Source: Candidatus Obscuribacterales bacterium (lineage in GTDB: Bacteria > Cyanobacteriota > Vampirovibrionia > Obscuribacterales > Obscuribacteraceae). From it: a stretch of DNA of 64,000 nt. The stretch's first letter is position 1; each line of letters begins with the position of its first letter. The notes under the pieces were generated by a model. It was not told the DNA's origin. It saw nothing but the letters and a program-made list of their open reading frames with translations, and ran no database searches. Shown in pieces: positions 26,908-34,686 of this stretch. The DNA is taken from the NCBI GenBank assembly GCA_019747875.1, contig JAIEQI010000012.1:18677-82676 (forward strand), read 5' to 3'. The position numbers and the translations under genes are program-made.

Positions 26908-27756
26908 CTATTGATTCTCTGTCTTGATCTGTTCAACTTTGTCTTGAGTGCTTACTGAATGATCCCCATCCGACTTTCCATTCTTCTCCGGTGCGTCAAT
27001 AAACCATGCTGGTGAGAAGCTTCCGCCAAAGCCTGCATCTTTTGCACCTAGTTCTGGTCTGTATGGATTTTGGCAAATATGAATCAGGTATACGTTCATT
27101 GAGATAAACATCGTCACAAACGCAGTCATAAGTGTTTGCGCCAACATGTTTTCTACGAAAAAGAAATATGTGAATAGTACTATTCCGACTCCACCGGCGA
27201 TCAGGACTGACCACAAAACCGGCGACAAGCCGTTCTTCGCTGCTACAGTACGGAACTTTCGCGCCGCCGATAGGTCCTCCATGTTGCTGAGCATACTTGC
27301 ATAACATTGCTGTTCGTTTGGTTCTTGCGGATTGTATGCAGTTATTTCGCTCCACAGTCTGCGATAGGCTGGAATTGTTTCTTCCTTTTCTTGATTGGTC
27401 TCGACCTTTGCCCAATTCTCTTTTGTGACGGCTACGGCATACTCGTGAATCGTTTGGCGAATTTTGTGACGAGCAGGTTCGCGAAAAGTTTTTGAAAGAT
27501 GATAAATGTTGGATAGCATATTTGATTCCGTTACTGCCATTTGGCTGGCAGCGTCAACGCGGGATTGTGAATTGACGACTATCAAACCCACGACTATTGC
27601 GTATAACGTTCCAACAATAGCAAGCATGATTCCGCCAACTTCGTGGCAGGATTCTAGTGACTGTCGAGAGATCTTCTTGCGGACGAGGAACATCCCAATG
27701 ACGGATACGAGCGTGCTTCCGCCAACAATTAATAAGCAATCGAGCAAGGAATCCAT
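26908..27756 (-). CDS. DUF4239 membrane protein
   Basis: The product has about 282 residues from ATG 27756; TTG 27801 would add 15 residues ahead of the first hydrophobic segment. Hydrophobic helices lie at the N terminus (LLDCLLIVGGSTLVSVIGMF), near 45-65 (GGIMLAIVGTLYAIVVGLIV) and as a pair near 185-230 (VLWSVLIAGGVGIVLFTYFF, TLMTAFVTMFISMNVYLIHI). The H-E-x-G-G-I...G-x-x-Y-A-I-V-x-G-x-I pattern and the following helical region match the DUF4239 (bestrophin-like) family. Its function is unknown, possibly an ion channel. The serine hydrolase gene begins about 11 bases after its stop. Confidence 0.75.
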   Translation of the reverse strand: MDSLLDCLLIVGGSTLVSVIGMFLVRKKISRQSLESCHEVGGIMLAIVGTLYAIVVGLIVVNSQSRVDAASQMAVTESNMLSNIYHLSKTFREPARHKIRQTIHEYAVAVTKENWAKVETNQEKEETIPAYRRLWSEITAYNPQEPNEQQCYASMLSNMEDLSAARKFRTVAAKNGLSPVLWSVLIAGGVGIVLFTYFFFVENMLAQTLMTAFVTMFISMNVYLIHICQNPYRPELGAKDAGFGGSFSPAWFIDAPEKNGKSDGDHSVSTQDKVEQIKTENQ

Positions 27757-27938
27757 GTTACCGTCAGTTTCAAAAGCTTCTATCCGCAAGGGGGCTTTCA
27801 AGCTTAGTCGCGCCGCGCTATTGTAGCGGGGCCCTTATTCATTTATCAATGCCCTGTCATGGAGAAACAGTGAAAATCCTATGTCAATGGGTAGGACCTT
27901 CTATTAGGATCGAAGCGTGGAGAGATTGGGGGCTGACA

Positions 27939-28442
27939 ATGAAAATTTCCGCCGATGTTCGCGAAAAGATGTTTGTAGCACTTAGCGCAGGAATTGTTGC
28001 CTTAGCGCCAGCGGTGGCGCAAGACAACGGCGAACATCCAGGGACGAAACCTGCTGAACAAAAAGCTTCTGGTAATCGCAAGGCAAGGGACAATTATCAA
28101 TTTCACCAGGGCGCTAAGGTCGATGCTCAGCGAACTGAGGTCAACTTAAACATCCACCAATTAGATAGGATTGGCAAGGACATTCGCCCTTCGACGAATG
28201 GGAGCGCTCCTCACTACTTTCAGTACAATATAGATCTCAGTCAAAACTCGGCAGGGAAGAACAACAAGCACGTTATTTTACCCGGTTGTGATGCTAACGC
28301 TCAGCACTCTTCCAAAGCTGAATCCAGCAAGGGGGCACCTTTCCCTGTACCCGGAACTGCTGTTACCGGGGTCGCCGGTGTGAACATAACAAAGGCAAGA
28401 CCTGTCGAAAAGGATCCGTGTCTGGGCTGCGGCAGGGGATAG
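27939..28442 (+). CDS. Secreted protein of unknown function
   Basis: The product has 167 residues from ATG 27939, chosen because GGGGGCT lies seven bases upstream and a signal peptide (REKMFVALSAGIVALAPAVA|QD) follows. The upstream frame is open to 27849 but has no ribosome-binding site. The mature part is polar and low in aromatics (FHQGAKVDAQRTEVNLNIHQ) and ends with a two-Cys turn (KDPCLGCGRG). A third Cys is at LPGCDAN. I know no family. It is 85 bases ahead of the second papain-like gene and may share its transcript. Confidence 0.6.
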   Translation: MKISADVREKMFVALSAGIVALAPAVAQDNGEHPGTKPAEQKASGNRKARDNYQFHQGAKVDAQRTEVNLNIHQLDRIGKDIRPSTNGSAPHYFQYNIDLSQNSAGKNNKHVILPGCDANAQHSSKAESSKGAPFPVPGTAVTGVAGVNITKARPVEKDPCLGCGRG

Positions 28443-28492
28443 GAACCAAAATTTCACATCCGGGATTTAAACTGTCTCTATCGGTAAGGCGG

Positions 28493-28520
28493 TCCCATTC
28501 CTTTTTCTAGGATGGGAGGA
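28493..28520 (+). promoter_or_regulatory. Hairpin overlapping the ribosome-binding site of the papain-like gene
   Basis: TCCCATTCC (28493-28501) can pair with GGATGGGA (28510-28517) with one bulged base and an eight-base T-rich loop. The ribosome-binding site GGGAGGA (28514-28520) begins inside the 3' arm. Folding would hinder translation from GTG 28528. Confidence 0.35.
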
Positions 28521-28527
28521 TATCTCT

Positions 28528-30207
28528 GTGGCTAAGAATTTAGGGAAGGATCAGAAGTCTGACGCAGATTCTGATTTGAATAAAGCGGAGAGTGAGGAGA
28601 GGTCTGAAGTCCTGACTTTTCATTCGATCATGGATCTGGAATCTAGCAGCAAGAAAGCGGCCAGCGAGCAAAGAAATGAGCTAGCCATCCCGCTCGCTAA
28701 AGAAACGGAGGAGCCGAGCGCTGTGCTTCCTGGTCTGGATGTGATTGCGTTTCTCGGTGCTAGAGACAATCAAAGAAAGGAACAACCTGAAGCGGACGAC
28801 AAATCCGAAAAGGGCAAGCTTGCTAATCTTGCTGAAAAACTTGGTTCGGATCCGAAGTCCCTCGAACTTTTCAAAGCGGATCTCGAAACAATTGAGAGAC
28901 ATGTTCAAGACGGAAAGTTATCTCGTAGTGAAGCTGATGCAGTTTTTAAAGAGACGCAACGCTTGATCAGTACCGAGAGCAAAGTTGGAGTGAGTGGCGA
29001 GAATAGATCAATCCTCGGGCGCCAAATAATCCATAACACGGCTCATCCATCAGCGGTGGATCAAGGGCGTTATGATAATTGCAATGTCGCCGCGCCTGAG
29101 CTAAGACTGTATCATCGGAATCCCGGTAGTATGGCGAAGCTTGTTGCCGACGCGGCTTTGACAGGCAAGTACACGGCAAGCAATGGTCAGACTGTCGATG
29201 TGACACGAAGTGTTCAGCCGGCAGACAAGAACCATCTAAAGGTGCCATCTGGTGAAAACGAGCGGTCTTATGCGAGCCAACTCTATCATTCCGTATCCGT
29301 CAATCTGGCGGTGCTGGACAAATATCCAGGAAAGAAATTTGAGTATGTTCAGCAGGCTGCAACTGATACCGATAATGGTGCGAGACTTCTTGATATTTCG
29401 CTAAATCCTCCTAAAGAAATCTACGCAATTTCATCGGAGGGAACGGCAACTTATCACTCGACTCAAGTAAAGGATGAAAAAGGGCGTCCGTCCTTAGATG
29501 CTGGTTTGCAGCCTGTGATGACTAACCCGATGGGGAATCCTGGCCTTACCATCCAGGATTCTTTCAACACTATGGAGAAAATCACTGGGAAGAAAGAGGT
29601 GGGCGCTTGCATTACGCACTATGAGCAAGGTGGTTACGCTACCAATTGGATTTTAGATAAGGTAGGTTTGTCGGGGCAAGCAAGACGTGATACTCGTATT
29701 CCCTACTTTAGCAATGAAGCCGAACTGAAAAATGTACTTAACGATGCGAAGAAGGCAAACCTATTTCCGATTCTTCTTCAAGTGAATACAGGAAGTGGCT
29801 TCCTCGGCAAGCAGGTTGAACAAGCGGCTGGAAAACCTCTCGGTGGAGAGGGCGCAGGCTTTGGCGGCGGTCATGTGCTCTGTTTGAAGGATTATGATCC
29901 AGCAACCGGGAAAATAGGAGTCGACAATACTTGGGGAACTAGCAGAGACAAGCTAGGTACTGATTCGGTTACCCTGCAAGATATAGTCACCATCAGCCAG
30001 ACGGACGCTAAGCTTACAGCCCGGTCCCAAGAATTCAACAATCAAGTCCAGGCCGCTTATAAATATTGGTGTCGTGAAAACAAGAAAACACCTGGAGTTC
30101 ACTATCCCTCCTCAGAAGTTGGTAAAGTGTGGTTGCAACGATACAAAAGGGAATTGCAAAAAGCCCTGGAAAACAGCGCTTATGATTACCCTTCATTTTT
30201 TTACTAA
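28528..30207 (+). CDS. Papain-like cysteine-peptidase-domain protein (paralog)
   Basis: The product has 559 residues from GTG 28528 with GGGAGGA seven bases upstream. Residues 1-150 are charged and disordered. The peptidase-like region has Cys185 in AVDQGRYDNCNVAAPE, His449 in FGGGHVLCLKDY and Asn467 in GVDNTWGTSRD, matching the Cys501/His722/Asn741 set of the 940-residue protein at 395-3217. Other shared blocks are TAHPS-VDQG (AAHPT-VDQG), LYHRNP (LYTRNP), G-YTASNGQTV (GRFTARDGTV) and GENERSYASQ (PEGERSHASQ). This copy lacks LysM. No Sec signal is present. The stop overlaps that of the convergent gene by 4 bases. Enzyme activity is inferred; an effector or toxin role is possible. Confidence 0.75.
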   Translation: MAKNLGKDQKSDADSDLNKAESEERSEVLTFHSIMDLESSSKKAASEQRNELAIPLAKETEEPSAVLPGLDVIAFLGARDNQRKEQPEADDKSEKGKLANLAEKLGSDPKSLELFKADLETIERHVQDGKLSRSEADAVFKETQRLISTESKVGVSGENRSILGRQIIHNTAHPSAVDQGRYDNCNVAAPELRLYHRNPGSMAKLVADAALTGKYTASNGQTVDVTRSVQPADKNHLKVPSGENERSYASQLYHSVSVNLAVLDKYPGKKFEYVQQAATDTDNGARLLDISLNPPKEIYAISSEGTATYHSTQVKDEKGRPSLDAGLQPVMTNPMGNPGLTIQDSFNTMEKITGKKEVGACITHYEQGGYATNWILDKVGLSGQARRDTRIPYFSNEAELKNVLNDAKKANLFPILLQVNTGSGFLGKQVEQAAGKPLGGEGAGFGGGHVLCLKDYDPATGKIGVDNTWGTSRDKLGTDSVTLQDIVTISQTDAKLTARSQEFNNQVQAAYKYWCRENKKTPGVHYPSSEVGKVWLQRYKRELQKALENSAYDYPSFFY

Positions 30208-30686
30208 TCAAAGACCACTTTTGAGCTGACCTTCTTATACTCTCCACTTGGGTCCACGTTGAAGCCGCCAAAGTTGCTCGGCTTATCGCACTCGACTGTG
30301 CAACCACCCTTGGTGAACTCGAATTTGAGTGTATATTCTGGATCGTCCTGGTGATATTGAGCTTTTCGATCTTTCAAGCTTACCGTGCTGTCTGCAATTC
30401 CATTGCAGGCAGTGCCGTCTGGGCATCGCCAAAAGGAGTAGAGCGAGAACTTTAGTTTTCCGCCAGCCATTTCTTGCGCCTTCAGTTCTGATCCAAGCGC
30501 ATCATTTCCCGATTTATATGTGCCAGATACTGAGTTGCTGATTCGTTTTGTCTGTTGCCGGCTAGTTTTATTGGTGCGATTTCTCTTTGCTATTGGTAGC
30601 TTACTTGGATTCGCGGCCAGTGCCGTGCTTCCAAGAGAAAAGCAAACAACGACCAGCACCGTTGTGCTAATCGCTATGATTCTCAC
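30204..30686 (-). CDS. Small secreted protein of unknown function
   Basis: The product has 160 residues. The start is GTG 30686, four bases after the stop of the upstream gene (30691). It gives a perfect signal peptide (MRIIAISTTVLVVVCFSLGS, cleavage near ALA|ANP), whereas the longer open frame back to 30818 overlaps the neighbour and has none. The mature domain has two or three Cys pairs (RCPDGTACNG and GGCTVECDKP) and a strand-rich pattern that suggests a disulfide-stabilised periplasmic domain. It ends convergent with the papain-like gene by a 4-base overlap. An inhibitor or partner role is conceivable from location but unsupported. Confidence 0.65.
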   Translation of the reverse strand: MRIIAISTTVLVVVCFSLGSTALAANPSKLPIAKRNRTNKTSRQQTKRISNSVSGTYKSGNDALGSELKAQEMAGGKLKFSLYSFWRCPDGTACNGIADSTVSLKDRKAQYHQDDPEYTLKFEFTKGGCTVECDKPSNFGGFNVDPSGEYKKVSSKVVFD

Positions 30687-30690
30687 GATT

Positions 30691-31329
30691 TTAGCCGCCA
30701 GGTCCCAGGAGTACTGGAATAGTTCCTTGATATTCTTCAAAGCCTGGTACCAGTACATTCGGTGCACCTTGAACGGGTGCTGCTTTTGGTTTTGGATTCT
30801 CAGCTTGAATTGCAGCATTGGTCTTATCGATATTTTGCTGACGATTAAGCGATGCCTTGTCTACGTCAGTCTGATACTTTGTGTTTTGAATTTTGACTGT
30901 TTGCATTTCAACCGCTGTCCGCCAACGTTCACGCATTTGATCAATTTGCTTACGCTTTGCAGCTTCGTCATTGAGCCAAGCTTGCAAGTGTTCTATTTCC
31001 TGCGCGATATGTTTGTTACCCGCATTTTCTTTCTTTTTCTGTGCAACTTGCATCGCTTGCAAGCGCTGTTCCACTTGTTTGCGAAGCACTGTGTTGTGTT
31101 CTAGCCGTTTGGCTGCGAAATCATCGTAAAACTTTGCCTGCTCCTGATAATGTTGCAGCTGATCTTGTTCGGCTGATAATTCGTCTTTGTCTTTTTGCAC
31201 CTGGCTTTGTGCATCTTTGGTCGCTGCGGATGTGCTGTCGTCGTCATCATCCGCTTGTGCAACACCAGGAGAAAGCATTAAAGCTAAGGAAAGAAGAACG
31301 CCGGCAGAATTTTTTAGCAACGAAGACAT
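30691..31329 (-). CDS. Secreted coiled-coil protein
   Basis: The product has 212 residues. The signal peptide (SAGVLLSLALMLSPGVAQA|DD) is followed by an Asp run and a long charged helix (about 38-170) with Gln/Lys/Glu heptads (KDELSAEQDQLQHYQEQAKF, RLQAMQVAQKKKENAGNKHI), then a Pro-rich tail. The product is probably an extended periplasmic coiled coil. No family is recognised. The next gene's GTG lies 4 bases past the stop, so the two are cotranscribed and probably coupled. Confidence 0.7.
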   Translation of the reverse strand: MSSLLKNSAGVLLSLALMLSPGVAQADDDDDSTSAATKDAQSQVQKDKDELSAEQDQLQHYQEQAKFYDDFAAKRLEHNTVLRKQVEQRLQAMQVAQKKKENAGNKHIAQEIEHLQAWLNDEAAKRKQIDQMRERWRTAVEMQTVKIQNTKYQTDVDKASLNRQQNIDKTNAAIQAENPKPKAAPVQGAPNVLVPGFEEYQGTIPVLLGPGG

Positions 31330-31507
31330 ATATTTCCCTCAATCAGTAAAAACAACGTTCCACAGGGATGAGCCATCTAAAACAGAAGCTAAGTTCGTCT
31401 TTTCGGAAATTAATGGCAAATCCGACTTTCAGCTAACCAGTATAAACCCGGTGGTAGGCCTTATTCAGTGGGCATATTCTTATAAAGTAGGCCAAGAGGA
31501 GAATGCG

Positions 31508-32365
31508 ATGAAGCTTCTTGAAAGGGTTGTTGTAGCGGCGCCTTGTCCAATGTCCTGGGACATGATGGAAGGTGATGACAAGGTCCGTCACTGCGGAGGC
31601 TGCAGCCGAAACGTATACAACCTTTCGGCAATGAATGATAAGGAAGCTGAGGCATTTCTCCAGAAAAATGGCAGTTCTCAGTGTTTGACTTTCTACAGAC
31701 GCGCCGACGGGACGATAATGACTGATAATTGCCCGAAGGGCTTGCAAGCCCTTCGAGACAAAATGAAGTTGTGGTCGAAGGTGGCCGCCGGCTTAGTGGC
31801 GTCGATCGTCAGTCTTGGGATGAGTGCTATTGCCCAGCAAGAAAAGGCTTCCGAGAGGGTTCAATCGAACCTTTTGAGAAAGGATTCTCGCAGTCTTTCC
31901 CAGCCTAACACAGCTGGAAAAGCCACGGATCCAGCCAGTGGCGTGAGCTCTCCAGGAACACACCAGGAATCTTTAATACACACACTTGGTGAGGCCACAA
32001 TATCTGTTCCGCCTCAGAACAACCAGGTAATGAATCCTGCCGGAGGAATTAGCTTCACGCCCGTTCCGGTAGGAAAGAAAACGGTGTTAATGCCAACGGA
32101 TTGTACAAAGACGAGCACCAAAGATAATTTACCGGCAAACATCGAGCCCGTATCAGGAGATAAGGCTGCTTACAATTTATTTACTGAGGCACAGAACAGC
32201 AAAGTCGCTGGGAAAGATTTAGTGGCGTTGACCCAATTCAAATCCGCTCTCAATCTGGCAAAGGGCATGAAGCACGCTGATCCGCAATTCATGCGAATGA
32301 TCGAGATTGAGATCAATACCCTTCAATCCAAGTTGCAGAACAAAGCTCCGATTGGAGTCGAATAG
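31508..32365 (+). CDS. Cys-rich N-terminal domain protein with one TM helix
   Basis: The product has 285 residues from ATG 31508 with AGAGGAG upstream; the frame is open earlier but overlaps the divergent coiled-coil gene. The N-terminal 80 residues carry C-P-M-S-W-D-x-M, R-H-C-G-x-C, V-Y-N-L-S-A-M, a single Cys, F-Y-R-R-A-D-G-T and D-N-C-P-K-G (Cys13, 29, 32, 59, 75). I recall this compact conserved domain from several phyla without a named function; the Cys pattern fits a metal site. A TM helix (about 90-109, KVAAGLVASIVSLGMSAIAQ) follows, then a Ser/Pro-rich region and a TPR-like C terminus (AYNLFTEAQNSKVAGKDLVA). The Cys domain would be cytoplasmic. Confidence 0.65.
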   Translation: MKLLERVVVAAPCPMSWDMMEGDDKVRHCGGCSRNVYNLSAMNDKEAEAFLQKNGSSQCLTFYRRADGTIMTDNCPKGLQALRDKMKLWSKVAAGLVASIVSLGMSAIAQQEKASERVQSNLLRKDSRSLSQPNTAGKATDPASGVSSPGTHQESLIHTLGEATISVPPQNNQVMNPAGGISFTPVPVGKKTVLMPTDCTKTSTKDNLPANIEPVSGDKAAYNLFTEAQNSKVAGKDLVALTQFKSALNLAKGMKHADPQFMRMIEIEINTLQSKLQNKAPIGVE

Positions 32366-32403
32366 GTGATCTGCACGACTTCCTGATACATGTAAGCAAG
32401 ATG

Positions 32404-32425
32404 CCTGGGCTGCCAGCCTAGGTTT
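32404..32425. terminator. Hairpin between convergent genes
   Basis: CCTGGGCT (32404-32411) pairs with AGCCTAGG (32415-32422) with one G-U pair and a 3-base loop. TTT follows on the plus strand. It lies between the Cys-rich protein gene and the convergent receiver gene. Confidence 0.4.
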
Positions 32426-32480
32426 ACTCGTAGCCAAGCTCTGCTCAAAAACGATTGTCTGATCGGCACTTGTTCTTTAA

Positions 32481-33083
32481 CTAACTTGCCGGTGCAAATC
32501 TGCGCAGCTTTTTGATGAAGGATGGATCGACCATGCAGACTCCGTCTTTGCATTCGCCTCCTGCAACATCGTGAAGCAGTGACTTCTCTTCCGGCATCAA
32601 GGGAATTGTAAGCAGACCCGTTGGTAAGGTTCTTGACGGACGTGATGTGTGTGCAGTCTCTATTACTTTTAGCACTTGTGTCGCAATGCCTGGATCCAGC
32701 CACACTGCACCCAACCTTACGCTGCGAAGCGCTGTTTCAAGAGCTTTTGTGAAAATCCCTTTTAGTACATAGCCATCGGCACCGGCATCCATCGCTGTAA
32801 AAATATCCTCCGGAGTGTCGGCCGAGGTAAAGATGATCACGCGCACACTTGGGTGTGCTTGCCTTATTAGCTTGGTCAGCTGAACATTTTCATTTGGGCT
32901 GCCAACGTCGATCAACGCGACGTCAACGGCCGCATCTTTGAGTTGTTGGAGGGCATCGGCACCGTTTGTCGCTTCTACGAGTATCAATCCAGGAACTTGC
33001 TCCAGAAATGATCTGACTGCCAGAAGATCGGACTCGGTGTTCTCAACTGATAAGACTGTGATCTTATTATTTTCGCTTGTCAT
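32481..33083 (-). CDS. Receiver-domain protein with degenerate acidic pocket
   Basis: The product has 200 residues. The receiver fold is clear: phospho-acceptor Asp in VDVALIDVGSPN, Ser/Thr in VRVIIFTSAD, Lys in GADGYVLKGI, and the alpha-beta rhythm of NarL-type receivers. The usual N-terminal acid pair that binds Mg2+ is replaced (VLSVENTESD in place of VLIVDD), so phosphorylation may be weak or absent. After the receiver (about 1-125) comes a 75-residue tail (LTIPLMPEEKSLLHDVAGGE, then KDGVCMVDPSFIKKLRRF) that is too short for a full LuxR helix-turn-helix and has two Cys. It may be a protein-binding output module. The gene stands alone. Confidence 0.7.
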   Translation of the reverse strand: MTSENNKITVLSVENTESDLLAVRSFLEQVPGLILVEATNGADALQQLKDAAVDVALIDVGSPNENVQLTKLIRQAHPSVRVIIFTSADTPEDIFTAMDAGADGYVLKGIFTKALETALRSVRLGAVWLDPGIATQVLKVIETAHTSRPSRTLPTGLLTIPLMPEEKSLLHDVAGGECKDGVCMVDPSFIKKLRRFAPAS

Positions 33084-33200
33084 AGCTTCTGCCCTGTCGT
33101 CTTGTGGAATTCGGTTGACAGTGTACTGACCCTTTGGCTATGTACCCAGTTAATGTACAAAAAGGTATAATTTCCAACTCTAATATTGGCGATGTACACG

Positions 33201-33956
33201 ATGAAATTAGACTGCAACCTTTCACGAAATTTTCTCTTAGCGTTAGCCTGCTCCTTTGTGCTTTTCCATTCTGGACCAAAAGCACTTGCAGCTAAGGCTA
33301 TTGGGCATTCTTCCAAACCTGCGTTTAGTTCAACAGGACCTTTTACCGAGCCAATGAAAGAAGGGCGAGAGTTCATCGAGAAGATGCAGAAGGATATTGG
33401 CCAGGTGAGCGATTATTCCTTTGTGTTTGAAACCACGACCTTCAAAAATGATGACAAGCCGGTTGTGGAAAAGGGCAAACTCTTTTTCAAAAAACCGAAG
33501 TTGATGCGCATCGAGGAGATCGGCGAATTCAATAAAGGGGCCGTGGCCGTAATCGGCAAAGATGGAAAAGCGCGTGCACATGGCGGTGGTGTAACTAGTT
33601 TCTTCACCGTCACCACGACACCAGACGACAAAATGCTCAATGCAGCAAATGGTGACAAGATGGAAGATTCCGATTTTGCATCTCTGGTACGCGTGCTGGA
33701 AGAGCGCTTAAAATCGGGGCAGCAAGCGCGAGTTACAGAAAGACCTATCAATGTCGAGGGAATCGATGAGGCAGTTTATGTTCTCGAAATTTTCCATCCG
33801 AATGAACCAAAAAAGGCTTTGAAGCGCGTTTTTGTTCATCCTGTCCACAATCTACCTGTTCGATGGGATGATTATGACTACAAAGAACCATGCTTAAGCA
33901 CATGGAAGGAAATCAAGTTAAATCCTGGGCTTAGCGATGATCTGTTCAAACTTTAG
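33201..33956 (+). CDS. Secreted LolA/DUF1571-like protein
   Basis: The product has about 251 residues from ATG 33201; ATG 33192 and TTG 33186 are alternatives and none has a clear ribosome-binding site. The signal peptide (NFLLALACSFVLFHSGPKAL) is followed by a domain with the flow of DUF1571/outer-membrane lipoprotein-sorting proteins: IGQVSDYSFVFETTTFKNDD, GKLFFKKPKLMRIEEIGEFN, ending YVLEIFHPNE...RVFVHPVHNLPVRWDDYDY. This half-barrel fold binds lipid or lipoprotein chains in the periplasm. A TATAAT at 33166-33171 could drive a very short leader. The family assignment is probable by pattern. Confidence 0.65.
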   Translation: MKLDCNLSRNFLLALACSFVLFHSGPKALAAKAIGHSSKPAFSSTGPFTEPMKEGREFIEKMQKDIGQVSDYSFVFETTTFKNDDKPVVEKGKLFFKKPKLMRIEEIGEFNKGAVAVIGKDGKARAHGGGVTSFFTVTTTPDDKMLNAANGDKMEDSDFASLVRVLEERLKSGQQARVTERPINVEGIDEAVYVLEIFHPNEPKKALKRVFVHPVHNLPVRWDDYDYKEPCLSTWKEIKLNPGLSDDLFKL

Positions 33957-34022
33957 AAACCAGGAAACCAGAAGTATCACTATCTAGACACCGATCTAGT
34001 GTAGCGGAAATTCAGCCAGTCA

Positions 34023-34045
34023 GTAGGGGCGCAATCCATGCGTCC
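34023..34045. repeat. Copy of the GGGGCGCA dispersed hairpin repeat
   Basis: GTAGGGGCGCAATCCATGCG continuing TCC forms a GGGCGCA/TGCGTCC hairpin. It matches the core of the two tandem copies at 53281-53375 (read on the opposite strand). It lies in the leader of the VOC gene. Confidence 0.5.
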
Positions 34046-34080
34046 AAGTGCATTTGGAAAGCGAAAGGAACGATGAACTT

Positions 34081-34563
34081 ATGAGGAGAATCACACCTTG
34101 TTTGTGGTTTAACAATCAAGCAGTAGAAGCCGTTGATTTCTATCTGGGAATTTTCAAAGATTCGAAAAAAGGCGATACCACTTATTACGGTAAGTCCAGT
34201 GCGGCCGTTTCGGGACAACCTGAAGGTAAAGTTTTGACAGTGGGTTTTGAGCTCAACGGAGCGGATTATCTCGCTTTGAATGGCGGTCCCGAATTCAAAT
34301 TTACGCAAGCGATTTCAATGATGGTCTGGTGCGAGACCCAAGAAGAAATTGATTACTATTGGGAAAAGCTGCAAGCTGATGGCGGTAAGCCAAGCCAGTG
34401 CGGATGGCTTGAGGACAAGTTCGGACTTTCGTGGCAGGTGGTGCCAACATACATAGAAGAAGCGATGAAAGACCCCGCGAAGCACGAGCGAATGATGGCT
34501 GCCCTCGTTCAGATGACAAAATTGGACCTTGCTGCTCTCAAGACTGCAGCAGAGAACAACTAA
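34081..34563 (+). CDS. VOC-superfamily protein (PhnB/YdeP-like)
   Basis: The product has 160 residues from ATG 34081, which reproduces the family start (MRRITPCLWFNNQAVEAVDF YLGIF). The motifs GKVLTVGFELNGADYLALNG, ISMMVWCETQEEIDYYWEKL, CGWLEDKFGLSWQVVPT and MMAALVQMTKLDLAAL are diagnostic of the group often labelled 3-demethylubiquinone-9 3-methyltransferase or PhnB-like. These are glyoxalase-fold proteins; the methyltransferase label in databases is not supported by chemistry for most members. Metal ligands at the usual positions are incomplete, so it may bind rather than transform a small molecule. It is a single gene. Confidence 0.85.
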   Translation: MRRITPCLWFNNQAVEAVDFYLGIFKDSKKGDTTYYGKSSAAVSGQPEGKVLTVGFELNGADYLALNGGPEFKFTQAISMMVWCETQEEIDYYWEKLQADGGKPSQCGWLEDKFGLSWQVVPTYIEEAMKDPAKHERMMAALVQMTKLDLAALKTAAENN

Positions 34564-34686
34564 ATGGAGCAAGCGCCTAATACTTAGCAATTCCTTGAGC
34601 TATTTGAGTTTCGGCGCTAAATGTGGGACGATTTTCGGCAAGTGTCGGGCGTTGTCCCGGATGTACCGTATGTGGGGGATTCTTCC

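Noticed and set aside
33166..33171. TATAAT upstream of the LolA/DUF1571-like gene as a promoter
   Set aside because: The only TTGACA (33115-33120) is 45 bases away and no other -35 is seen, so I mention it only in the gene entry.
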